Below are positions 42,912 to 51,441 of a stretch of 64,000 nucleotides of DNA, one piece after another (within the stretch, counting starts at the first letter, position 1; each line of letters begins with the position of its first letter). The position numbers and the translations under genes are program-made. The notes beneath the pieces are model-generated. The model had not been told where the DNA came from and made no database searches. It saw only the letters and a list, made by a program, of their open reading frames with translations. This stretch comes from Mucilaginibacter pineti (GTDB taxonomy: Bacteria > Bacteroidota > Bacteroidia > Sphingobacteriales > Sphingobacteriaceae): contig NZ_FNAI01000012.1 in assembly GCF_900101875.1 (NCBI RefSeq), positions 151,186 through 215,185 of the forward strand, given 5' to 3'.

Positions 42912-43125
42912 TTTTTGTTATATATGTAATTCCACAATTTTTACTCCAAACATTAAATTATGGACATTATAAAATTTAATAATGTAAATATTAAAATGAG
43001 GGTCAAATAATTTCCCTTAATTAAAAATTATTAACCAGTGTTTAATTTGTCTAAATAAAGCATAAGACAAAGTGTAGCAATAAATGTATGGTAAGCCGTT
43101 AACTGTAAGGTTTACAGAACACTTA

Positions 43126-43494
43126 TTAAATGGCAATGCTGGCTTTGTTACGCAATTCCTCATAAAGCAAGATGACTTTACGTTGTAAGTTTGCTATTTC
43201 TGTTTCACGATCTATCAGTTTCTTTTGAGCAACGCTAAGGGTTGAGGGTGTCATGTCAATTTCTTCGGCATCAAGGGCAAGTAAGTTTACCACGTTAAGT
43301 TCAAAAATATTAGCAATCTGTTCCAATCTTGATAGATTGATGTCGGTAACGCCGGTTTCTATTTTTGAAAATGCCGGTATAGAGATACCCAAACGATTGG
43401 CAACATCTTCCTGACTCCAACCGTGCTGATGACGTAATGTACGGATGTTTTTACCTACAAATTTGTTTGTTTTCTTTTTGGTGTTCTCGCTCAT
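43126..43494 (-). CDS. XRE-family HTH regulator with C-terminal coiled coil
   Basis: 122 residues. The HTH_3 domain is at about 14-70: VGKNIRTLRHQHGWSQEDVANRLGISIPAFSKIETGVTDINLSRLEQIANIFEL. The C-terminal 40 residues (VAQKKLIDRETEIANLQRKVILLYEELRNK) form a leucine-rich coiled coil, a probable dimerisation helix. Bacteroidota carry many such proteins, with targets unknown. It stands alone, convergent with nothing, between the 42609 gene and the helicase. Confidence 0.88.
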   Translation of the reverse strand: MSENTKKKTNKFVGKNIRTLRHQHGWSQEDVANRLGISIPAFSKIETGVTDINLSRLEQIANIFELNVVNLLALDAEEIDMTPSTLSVAQKKLIDRETEIANLQRKVILLYEELRNKASIAI

Positions 43495-43629
43495 TTCGGT
43501 TACGCTATAATTAATTATGGTAGCGTATCCAAACGTTATGCCATCGTTAATTTAGCTTAAAGGTAATAATATTTTGTAACATTCCTATTACAGTTGGGGA
43601 ATAGTTTCTACAAAACAGGGAATTAACCA

Positions 43630-45927
43630 TTAGTTCATATTGTTGATTATACTCAATTTTGCAAACTTCAGTAAAAGCTGTTTTTGGCCTATCTCTTTAA
43701 AAAATATGGTGGCTTTAATATCCGGCTTATTACCTTCTAAACTCAATACCTTACCAAAGCCAAAACGCTCATGCTCTACTTCCATACCTACCTGTAAATT
43801 TGATGTATCAGATGGTTTAAAACCGGCAGATGGCACATGCGCCTTTGCTAATATGGATGTTGTTTTAACCGGTGCCGATGTAGCCGGTTTGGGTTTAGAA
43901 AAAGCATCGGCTTGTTTGCCGCTGCTCCAGGCCTTGCGGTCATCGTCAAAGAAAGGGTTATTGCTGCCAGTAGCCGGTTTGGCGCTGTAATCAAGCTCCA
44001 GGAACTTGGCATCAATCTCATCCAAAAAGCGACTTGGCTCGCAGCTAATGAGTGTACCAAACTTAAACCGTGATGTAGCATAGCTTATCACCAGTTTAGT
44101 TTCGGCTCGGGTTACAGCTACATAAAACAGGCGGCGTTCTTCCTCCAGATCGCTGCGCGAATTAAGGGACATTTGCGAAGGGAAAAGGTTTTCTTCAAGC
44201 CCTACTACGTGCACCTGGCCAAACTCCAAACCCTTACTGCTGTGGATGGTCATTAATGATACGGTATCGGCATTGGGGTCTTTATCCTTGTCGTCGTTAG
44301 TGAGCAGGGCAATATCCTGCATAAAAATATCCAGACCTTTTTCTTCAATATCCTCACGCTCGCTAAATTCTTTTATACCGTTTAACAGCTCCTGTATATT
44401 CTCGTAACGGTTAAGGCCTTCAACAGATTTGTCTTCGTAAAGGTCTTTCAAAAGGCCCGAATGCTGGGCAATGTACAAGGCCGATTCGTATGCCGATTTG
44501 GTTTTTGATAACACTTGAAAACTCTGTATCATGGTGGCAAAAGCATTCAGGGTTGAGGGGGCTTTACCATCAAAATATGCAACCGGGTCAACAATTACCT
44601 CCCAGGGCGTTACTTTGTGCTGATCGGCGCTTACAATTATCTTATCAACACTGGTATCGCCAATACCTCTTTTGGGGTAGTTGATAATGCGCTTAAGTGC
44701 TTCTTCATCATTAGGGTTAAACGTAAGGCGGAAGTAAGCTATCAGGTCCTTAATTTCTTTACGCTGATAAAACGACAAACCGCCGTATATTTTATAAGGG
44801 ATGCCCAGTTTACGCAAGGCCTCCTCCATTGAACGGGATTGCGCGTTGGTACGGTACAGGATGGCAAAATCATGCCATTTGTTGCCTTTATTGCTCCTGT
44901 CCTGCATGATGGCCTCGGCTACCATTTTGCCTTCTTCGTTATCGCTGAAGGCACGCATTATTTTTATTTTATCACCGGCTTCTTTTTCGCTGAAAACATT
45001 CTTTTTAAGCTGTTCCTTATTATTGCTGATGATGCTGTTGGCCACATTCACAATATTTTGGGTCGACCGGTAATTTTGTTCCAGTTTAAACACCTTCAAA
45101 TCCGGGTAATCTTTTTCAAAATTCAGGATGTTTTGGATGTTGGCACCACGGAAAGCGTAGATACTTTGCGCATCGTCGCCCACTACACATAGGTTTTCAT
45201 TAACGGCGGCCAGTTTTTTCACAATAAGGTATTGCGAAAAGTTGGTATCCTGGTACTCATCCACCATCAGGTACCTGAATTTGTGCTGGTATTTGTTCAG
45301 CACATCGGGGTGAAGTTTAAGCAGTTCGTTTGTTTTGTACAGTAAATCGTCAAAATCCATGGCACCGGCCCGGTAGCAACGGGTAGCATACGATTCATAG
45401 ATCTTGCCCAACTGCCCGCGACCGCTCGACATATCATCGGCCTGGATCTGTTCGTTCTTGTTATATTCCTGAAAAGAAATAAGGTTGTTTTTTGAAGCCG
45501 AGATGCGGTTAAGCACAAAGTTTACATTGTACAGCTTATCATCAAGGTTCAGTTCTTTTATAATGGCGCGCAATACGCTCTTGCTATCGTCTGTATCGTA
45601 AATTGTAAAGTTGCTTGGGTAGCCAATTTTGGTAGCTTCAACCCGCAAGATTTTAGCAAAAACCGAGTGGAAGGTACCCATCCAAATGTTTTTGGCTTCG
45701 GGCCCCACAACGCTGGTAATACGCTCGCGCATTTCGCGGGCGGCTTTATTGGTAAAGGTTAGCACCAGTATGTTGAAAGAATCTACACCCTTACGTACCA
45801 AATGTGCTACCCTGTAAGTAATAACCCTTGTTTTGCCCGAACCTGCACCGGCAATTATCATCACCGGACCTTCAGTTTGTTCAACTGCTGCCCTTTGTTC
45901 GGGGTTTAAACCCTGTAAATAATCCAA
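43630..45927 (-). CDS. pcrA: PcrA/UvrD-type superfamily 1 DNA helicase
   Basis: 3'-5' helicase for nucleotide-excision repair and replication, 765 residues from the chosen start. Walker A is AGAGSGKT near residue 34. DEYQDTN is motif II, with GDDAQSIYAFRGA (motif III), EQNYRST (motif IV), MTIHSSKGLEFGQVHVVG (motif V) and VAVTRAE (motif VI). The C-terminal HERFGFGKVLSLEG is the UvrD/PcrA Tudor-like polymerase-contact domain. The frame is open to an ATG at 46008, but those extra 27 residues look untranslated. Relatives begin MDYLQGLNPEQ, which here needs the TTG at 45927, preceded by AGAGGAAAAG. Confidence 0.94.
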   Translation of the reverse strand: MDYLQGLNPEQRAAVEQTEGPVMIIAGAGSGKTRVITYRVAHLVRKGVDSFNILVLTFTNKAAREMRERITSVVGPEAKNIWMGTFHSVFAKILRVEATKIGYPSNFTIYDTDDSKSVLRAIIKELNLDDKLYNVNFVLNRISASKNNLISFQEYNKNEQIQADDMSSGRGQLGKIYESYATRCYRAGAMDFDDLLYKTNELLKLHPDVLNKYQHKFRYLMVDEYQDTNFSQYLIVKKLAAVNENLCVVGDDAQSIYAFRGANIQNILNFEKDYPDLKVFKLEQNYRSTQNIVNVANSIISNNKEQLKKNVFSEKEAGDKIKIMRAFSDNEEGKMVAEAIMQDRSNKGNKWHDFAILYRTNAQSRSMEEALRKLGIPYKIYGGLSFYQRKEIKDLIAYFRLTFNPNDEEALKRIINYPKRGIGDTSVDKIIVSADQHKVTPWEVIVDPVAYFDGKAPSTLNAFATMIQSFQVLSKTKSAYESALYIAQHSGLLKDLYEDKSVEGLNRYENIQELLNGIKEFSEREDIEEKGLDIFMQDIALLTNDDKDKDPNADTVSLMTIHSSKGLEFGQVHVVGLEENLFPSQMSLNSRSDLEEERRLFYVAVTRAETKLVISYATSRFKFGTLISCEPSRFLDEIDAKFLELDYSAKPATGSNNPFFDDDRKAWSSGKQADAFSKPKPATSAPVKTTSILAKAHVPSAGFKPSDTSNLQVGMEVEHERFGFGKVLSLEGNKPDIKATIFFKEIGQKQLLLKFAKLSIINNMN

Positions 45928-46127
45928 AATCTTTTCCTCTTTTCTTGAAACAGCGAAATTAAGGTTTTGGGTTGAAAGGGGAAAGTAAGAATAGCGGCAT
46001 ACAGCCATAAAAATATCAACACTGTAATTTTCAGGTGGATAATGTAAATGGGTAGCCGATTAGTAGAAATTGATAAATGAACATATTTATACCTACCGTG
46101 TTCATGAATTATTATATTTAGGGCCGC

Positions 46128-47081
46128 ATGCTTACTATGAACACAAAAACTATAAATACCTTAACATTATTAATCCTTTCGGCAATTGCCCTTATAAATA
46201 CCGCTTGTAACCAGGGCGGTAAAAAAGGGGAGAAGAAGCTGATTTCCTTTAAGGACTATAACGGTATCGACTACAGCGAGGTATCCCGCCGCCAAAAGAA
46301 CGGACTATCTTTTAATGACTATGGCTACCAGTTGGAACCCCAATGGAAAATGAAGTTTGTGACAGATGATTCGGTTAGTGTGTTTAGTCCTACAAAAAAA
46401 ACTTTTATCAATTTTCCGCTCACCCGTGGTTACGATTCTGTTTTTAACGCGGCACGTTCATGGTTTAAGGTGAAGCAAATTACCAAGGATAGTATCATCC
46501 TTGAGATTTTAAAGGCCGAGGGCGATTCCATCGATATAAAAGGCTCAAAGGTTTATATGCTTTTTTATGCCAATAGCTATATCAAAAATGTTTTACATAC
46601 CGATACTTCCATATTAAGGCGCCCAAGCAAGGCAGATACGGCTTATGTACGGTCGCTATCGGTAAAAGCCAATGCCGATATTACCAAGGCTTTCTCTGCA
46701 AGGCAGCCGGTTAAGCTGATAGCTAAAAGTAACCAGGTGAAGGCTGTGCAGGACATAACCCCGCCCGATATGCTGAACAATTTTGATGCATCCGACGATT
46801 ATCTCGACCCTACATATAGCATTACCATCAATAAATCTTACAAGGATTTTTATTATTCATTTGCAGTAACGGTTGATGACAAAGGACAAATGCATTACCT
46901 GAAACCCTTGATAGCTTTTGATGATGAAGAATTCAAAAAAAGCTACCTGCGCCTGTCGACGGCAATAATGGATACTTATCTTAAACTTTACTTTAACGTT
47001 AAGCCAGGTACTACATTGGGTATACCCCATTCCAGCGTGATATCATTACATGTGCAGGGGCTGGTTGCACCTGCTAAATAA
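46128..47081 (+). CDS. Lipoprotein of unknown function, 317 aa
   Basis: SPII lipoprotein (IALINTAC, Cys 27, or 24 if the start is the second ATG at 46137, which gives the better signal). The mature protein has an alpha/beta look: LISFKDYNGIDYSEVSRRQKNGLSFNDYGYQLEP, then strands, and a C-terminal TonB-C-like stretch with ITINKSYKDFYYSFAVTVDDKGQMHYLKP and TYLKLYFNVKPGTTLGIPHSS. I do not recognise the family. It converges on the M56 gene with a shared terminator between. Confidence 0.65.
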   Translation: MLTMNTKTINTLTLLILSAIALINTACNQGGKKGEKKLISFKDYNGIDYSEVSRRQKNGLSFNDYGYQLEPQWKMKFVTDDSVSVFSPTKKTFINFPLTRGYDSVFNAARSWFKVKQITKDSIILEILKAEGDSIDIKGSKVYMLFYANSYIKNVLHTDTSILRRPSKADTAYVRSLSVKANADITKAFSARQPVKLIAKSNQVKAVQDITPPDMLNNFDASDDYLDPTYSITINKSYKDFYYSFAVTVDDKGQMHYLKPLIAFDDEEFKKSYLRLSTAIMDTYLKLYFNVKPGTTLGIPHSSVISLHVQGLVAPAK

Positions 47082-47100
47082 ATATCAAGCACATTTTTTA

Positions 47101-47137
47101 AAATAGTGATGAAGTATAATCCCTCATCGCTATTTTT
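47101..47137. terminator. Bidirectional terminator between convergent genes
   Basis: A 12-bp stem (AAATAGTGATGA at 47101-47112 with 47124-47135, one G-T pair) and an 11-base loop, T-run on the right and A-run on the left. It serves the lipoprotein and the M56 gene. Confidence 0.85.
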
Positions 47138-47141
47138 TTGA

Positions 47142-48665
47142 CTATTTGGTATAACCCCTGGCTTTCATATCCCATGGGAAAAGCATGATGCTCTTACGCG
47201 ACTCCTTAACGTAATTGTTATAATACTGAGTAGTCATAATATTTACCTGGTAGCTGTGTCCTTTATTAAGGCCCCAGCGGGCTGCAGGCAGTAGGTTACT
47301 TACAAAATATTCAGCAAACTCATTGGGCTCATGATTGTCGAGTTTGGCATTGTCAATATGTTTTTCGTCGATCCAAACGCCATAAACTTTTTTGTTTTTC
47401 CAGGTATTTAACTGCGCCTGTGTTGGTACGGCACGGTGTAGGGGGCCTGCATTTTTAATAAATGCAATTTTTTGTACACCTTGCTGTTCAAGGCTCATTT
47501 GTTTAAATATAGCGTCCATACGGGCTCTATCTGCTGCAGAAACCGGGGGCGGGAATTTTACTTGTTTAAAAACACTCTTATCATTAGGGTCAATGTATTT
47601 GTCTGTTAAGGTTTGGTATTCTTTTAACAGATCGTCAGATACACCATTTTTGGTATGGGGATACTTGCCGAACGAAATTATTTTAGGTTTCACTTTTAAT
47701 GAATCCTGTTTTTTTAAAGGTTCTGGCTTTTGCGACAGGTCTATTTTGGGGATCGTTACATTTTTTAATGCCGCATTGGTTTTGTTACAGAATAGCACTA
47801 AAGCTATAGCCATTACCGGGATAATGGCAAGCCGGGTGAGCCATGCAGTGGCGCTGGAGGTGGTTTTAGTCATCATAATTAGTCGTTTTTTGGTTACAGA
47901 ATAATTGAACTGGCTGGTGATACCAAGGCTTTGCAATTGACTCACCTTACTGAACAGCAGCTGTTGATAACTGGTAACGTTATGGTTATCATTTAATACC
48001 GCAGCATCGGCCAAAAACTCGTGATTAAGCTGCATGGCCTTGCGATAAAGCAGCAGGAAAGGATTAAACCAGCAAAGCGCAAAAATCAATTCAATAAATA
48101 TCACATCGTATGAGTGGCGCTGCCGGGCATGTGCCAACTCATGGTTTAATATCTCGGGTTCAATTTTATGCTGATGATATTCATTACTGTTTAAAAAAAT
48201 GTAGTTTAAAAATGTGTGGGGAGTAAGTTCTTTTTCAATAAGGATAAGTTTAGCGTCCCTATAATCAAGCCGCTTGTTGTTTTGTGCGGAAGCACGAATG
48301 GTATACAGGTTCTTCGCAAACCTAAACAGGATTATACTGCTCACCGCAGCATATAGCAACAAATAAAAGTTGATATGATAAGCAGTGTTTTTTACTTCTT
48401 TAACAGTATCGGGCTGATTGGTATTATCTGTTATAGCTGTAAAATTATATGCTAATTGCTCCTGCACCGGGGTAATTATTGCCGCCGCGGGTGCAGGAAT
48501 AGCCTCCCGGTTGATGGCAATTAATGGAATAACCAACGATAATATGAGTCCTGCCAACAGGTAAACCCGGTTAAAGCTATACATGGCTTTGTTTTTAAGT
48601 AACAAGTGATACGCTACAAGCAGCACGGCCGAACATAGCGTGAAGTTTAACAGGTAACCGATCAT
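47142..48665 (-). CDS. BlaR1/MecR1-like M56 metallopeptidase sensor 2
   Basis: 507 residues. Helices are near 1-22, 33-52, 97-117 and 272-292. The zinc motif HELAH lies in LNHELAHARQRHSYDVIFIEL, followed by the conserved MQLNHEFLADAAVL, where the last Glu/Asp act as the third ligand. The outer part (295-507) differs from the first M56 protein and from penicillin sensors. It is basic and carries KHSYQVNIMTTQYYNNYVKE-type text with no named domain. It overlaps the BlaI gene by 4 bases (48662-48665), the same coupling as at 8001. Confidence 0.88.
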   Translation of the reverse strand: MIGYLLNFTLCSAVLLVAYHLLLKNKAMYSFNRVYLLAGLILSLVIPLIAINREAIPAPAAAIITPVQEQLAYNFTAITDNTNQPDTVKEVKNTAYHINFYLLLYAAVSSIILFRFAKNLYTIRASAQNNKRLDYRDAKLILIEKELTPHTFLNYIFLNSNEYHQHKIEPEILNHELAHARQRHSYDVIFIELIFALCWFNPFLLLYRKAMQLNHEFLADAAVLNDNHNVTSYQQLLFSKVSQLQSLGITSQFNYSVTKKRLIMMTKTTSSATAWLTRLAIIPVMAIALVLFCNKTNAALKNVTIPKIDLSQKPEPLKKQDSLKVKPKIISFGKYPHTKNGVSDDLLKEYQTLTDKYIDPNDKSVFKQVKFPPPVSAADRARMDAIFKQMSLEQQGVQKIAFIKNAGPLHRAVPTQAQLNTWKNKKVYGVWIDEKHIDNAKLDNHEPNEFAEYFVSNLLPAARWGLNKGHSYQVNIMTTQYYNNYVKESRKSIMLFPWDMKARGYTK

Positions 48666-49033
48666 GATTTTTTCTTGTTTATTTCGTTATCGATAATTTT
48701 TTTCAGATCCTCCAGTTCGTTTTGAGTAAGGTTTGTTTCCTTGGTGAAAAACGAAGCAAACTGTAATGCCGAATTGCCAAAGAAATTCTTGATAAGCTTG
48801 TTAACATGTTTAGAAAAATAATCGGACTTGGAAACCAGTGGATAATATAAACGGGAATTACCCATGAGTTTGTAACCTACAAACTCTTTATCCTGCATCC
48901 GTTTTAGTAAAGTGGCGATGGTGGTAGTGGCAGGTTTAGGCTCGGGATAGCTATCAATAATGGTTTTCATATAGGCCTCATTAAGTTCCCATATGAACTC
49001 CATCAATTGTTCTTCGGCGGTGGTTAACTTCAT
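48662..49033 (-). CDS. BlaI/MecI-family transcriptional repressor 2
   Basis: 123 residues. MKLTTAEEQLMEFIWELNEAYMKTIIDSYPEPKPATTTIATLLKRMQDKEFVGYKLMGNSRLYYPLVSKSDY is the BlaI winged helix and linker. The C-terminal dimerisation helix follows (FFGNSALQFASFF). The operator upstream (49055-49072) has the TACA-N2-TGTA core known for BlaI/MecI, so this pair is classical in its DNA target. Released repression of the coupled M56 gene is expected. Confidence 0.92.
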   Translation of the reverse strand: MKLTTAEEQLMEFIWELNEAYMKTIIDSYPEPKPATTTIATLLKRMQDKEFVGYKLMGNSRLYYPLVSKSDYFSKHVNKLIKNFFGNSALQFASFFTKETNLTQNELEDLKKIIDNEINKKKS

Positions 49034-49054
49034 TGCTCTATGTTTTTAGAAACT

Positions 49055-49072
49055 ACTCTACAAATGTAGAGT
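49055..49072 (-). promoter_or_regulatory. BlaI/MecI-type operator (ACTCTACAAATGTAGAGT)
   Basis: An 18-bp inverted repeat, mismatched only at the centre, 21 bases before the repressor ATG. The core TACAAATGTA fits the classic bla/mec operator. Confidence 0.75.
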
Positions 49073-49154
49073 ATAAAATCACAATTCAAAATATTTTTTA
49101 AATATTTCGAGAGAAAGGACTAAAGGACAGAAGGACAAAGGATAATAAAAGCAC

Positions 49155-49190
49155 AAAAAAAGGCAGGAAGTAAAACACTCCCTGCCTTTT
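49155..49190 (-). terminator. Rho-independent terminator after the M1 peptidase gene
   Basis: A 10-bp stem (AAAAGGCAGG at 49157-49166 with 49181-49190) and a 14-base loop. The plus-strand A run at 49155-49161 gives the U tail on the minus strand. Confidence 0.85.
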
Positions 49191-49221
49191 GCAATTCTGA
49201 CTTCTGACTAATGACTAATGA

Positions 49222-51186
49222 TTAGTCTGCCTTGTAAACATTGTTTTGAAGGTCAACATCTGGTAATTCATGCTCGGGATCTATCACAATAGATTTTATG
49301 GCCGATGTTGATGGATATTTGAAAGTCCATACGCCATTACGCTGCCAAACGTTAACAGGCAGGTGTAATGTTTCGGTTTTGCCATTGGCTTGGGTTATCA
49401 GCATGTCAACAGGCATAGCCATTTTTTCCAAGTTGCTGATGGTGATAAGCGCGCCGTTTTGAGCATTATCCTTCACGTATTTAACAGAAGTAACAGCCTG
49501 GTCAAGCTTCCAGGTGGTAAAGAACCACGGTTTCCAGAACCAGTTAAGGTCTTCGCCGGCGGCGTCATTCATCGCCCTGAAAAAGTCATAAGGCAGCGGG
49601 TGTTTAAATGCCCAATGTTTAATGTATTCATGAAAAGCGTAATCAAAACGATCATGACCAAGCACTACGTTGCGCAGCATATCTAAACCTAAAGCGGTTT
49701 TGTTATAATACTGACCATAATCATTAAGGCCGATAGCCTCAGGAGCGGTCATCAACGGGTCTTTACTTTTGCGGAAACCGGCCAGAATGTGCTGCGCCTG
49801 TTTGCTGGTATCGGCATATTCGCCGTTATTGAATTGCAGACTGGCGTACTCATTGATAAAAGTGTTAAAGCCTTCATCCATCCACATGTATTTGCGTTCG
49901 TTTGATCCAACAATCATCGGGAACCAGTTATGGCCTATCTCATGCGTAACATCGCCCCAAAGACCACCTTTTTTCAAGTTGCTCAGGCAAAATATAGCAC
50001 CCGGATATTCCATACCCAGCGCAACACCAGATACGTTTACCGCCGAGTTCCACGGATATTCAAAATACGCTTTTGAGTAGATCTCCATGCTATTTTTCAG
50101 GTACTCGGTAGAGCGGCCCCAGCCATCGTTACCAGAACTTTCAACCGGGTAAGCAGACATAGCAATACCTTTACGGCCCGATGGGAAGTTAACCCTTGCG
50201 CCATCCCAAATAAACGCGTTTGAAGCGCCCCAGGCAATATCGCGGCTGTTTTGCATTTTATAATGCCAGGTTAAAGTTCCTTTAAACGGACGGGTAGCGG
50301 CTTTGCCAACTTCTTCGGCGCTGATGATTGTTACCGTTTTGTCGCTATTTTTTGCTTGGTTGTATTTGGCGAGCTGTGCAGGTGTAAGCACTTCTTCGGC
50401 ATTTTGCAAATCGCCCGATCCTACAACTACCATGTTGGCAGGCGCGGTAATGGAATAATCGAAATCGCCGTATTCGCAATAAAACTCACCAAGGCCCATG
50501 TAAGGCAGCGTGTTCCATCCTTCTACATCATCATAAACGCACATGCGCGGGTACCATTCTGCAATTTCGTAAACATAACCTTGTTTAAATTTCTTGCGGC
50601 CCATACGGTCGGCGCCGTAGTAGGGGATAGCGAAATCGTAATTAACCTTAACCTGTATCTTTTGGCCTTTACCATCCATAGGTACATTCAGGCGCACCTG
50701 CATACGGGCATCGGTAATTACTGGGGTAACGGTATAGGTATCGCCTTTGTAGGTAACAGTAACCGAGGCAATGTTGTAACCACCACGGCTAAAGCCACGC
50801 ACATCAAAACGGTCGCCGGTTACCGGGGTTACAGCAGCACCACGCGAATCGGGCCTGAAAAGGTTTTGATCCAGTTGCAGCCATAAATAATCAAGTTTGT
50901 CAGGACTGTTATTGGTATAGGTGATGTTTACTTCGCCGGTAACGGTAGTGTCTTTGCCTTCGTTAAGGGAGGCTTTTATCTGGTAGTCGGCACGGTTTTG
51001 CCAATAGGTAGCAGATGGTTGTCCGCTGGCGGTACGGGTACTTTGACCGGTAACAGGCCAGGTAATTGGGCCGAAGAGGTCCTGGTGATTGTATTTTATC
51101 GAATCGGTTGTTTGTGCCGCGGCCGGGGTTGCAGTTGCAAATAAGCCAACAGCGCTTAAAATGTTGATCAGTCTTAAATAGCGCAT
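49222..51186 (-). CDS. M1-family metallopeptidase (aminopeptidase)
   Basis: Secreted or periplasmic zinc peptidase, 654 residues from the ATG at 51186 (a longer frame from 51213 would spoil the signal peptide MRYLRLINILSAVGLF). The zinc site is HEIGH at 415-419 with the Glu about 19 residues on (MDEGFNTFINEYASL). The upstream substrate motif GAMEN is replaced by GMEYPG, as in many Bacteroidota M1 enzymes. The N-terminal beta domain carries the start of M1 (YTNNSPDKLDYLWLQLDQNLFRPDSRG). It probably trims peptides in the periplasm. Monocistronic. Confidence 0.93.
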   Translation of the reverse strand: MRYLRLINILSAVGLFATATPAAAQTTDSIKYNHQDLFGPITWPVTGQSTRTASGQPSATYWQNRADYQIKASLNEGKDTTVTGEVNITYTNNSPDKLDYLWLQLDQNLFRPDSRGAAVTPVTGDRFDVRGFSRGGYNIASVTVTYKGDTYTVTPVITDARMQVRLNVPMDGKGQKIQVKVNYDFAIPYYGADRMGRKKFKQGYVYEIAEWYPRMCVYDDVEGWNTLPYMGLGEFYCEYGDFDYSITAPANMVVVGSGDLQNAEEVLTPAQLAKYNQAKNSDKTVTIISAEEVGKAATRPFKGTLTWHYKMQNSRDIAWGASNAFIWDGARVNFPSGRKGIAMSAYPVESSGNDGWGRSTEYLKNSMEIYSKAYFEYPWNSAVNVSGVALGMEYPGAIFCLSNLKKGGLWGDVTHEIGHNWFPMIVGSNERKYMWMDEGFNTFINEYASLQFNNGEYADTSKQAQHILAGFRKSKDPLMTAPEAIGLNDYGQYYNKTALGLDMLRNVVLGHDRFDYAFHEYIKHWAFKHPLPYDFFRAMNDAAGEDLNWFWKPWFFTTWKLDQAVTSVKYVKDNAQNGALITISNLEKMAMPVDMLITQANGKTETLHLPVNVWQRNGVWTFKYPSTSAIKSIVIDPEHELPDVDLQNNVYKAD

Positions 51187-51441
51187 TTTTAAATATTGGT
51201 AATAAAGGTGCAAAGAAAAGGAAATATTTTGTGAGTTTGGTAAATTGAACAGCTAAAGCATTGCAGATAAATGAATTTGACACATTTTTGGATGGTTGTA
51301 ATGGAGATGTTACGGAGCTATAACCAGATGTTTGCCTAAGCATGTGCATGGTCAATGCTATTAATCACCCTCCCGTAAAAACTTTTCTAAATAAAACCTA
51401 TTTAACCTACAGGTTCAATTATATCCGCACCTTTGCATACT

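Noticed and set aside
43630..46008. Full-length PcrA frame from the ATG at 46008 (792 aa).
   Set aside because: The first 27 residues do not look like helicase sequence, and relatives begin at MDYLQGLNPEQ, which fits the TTG at 45927.
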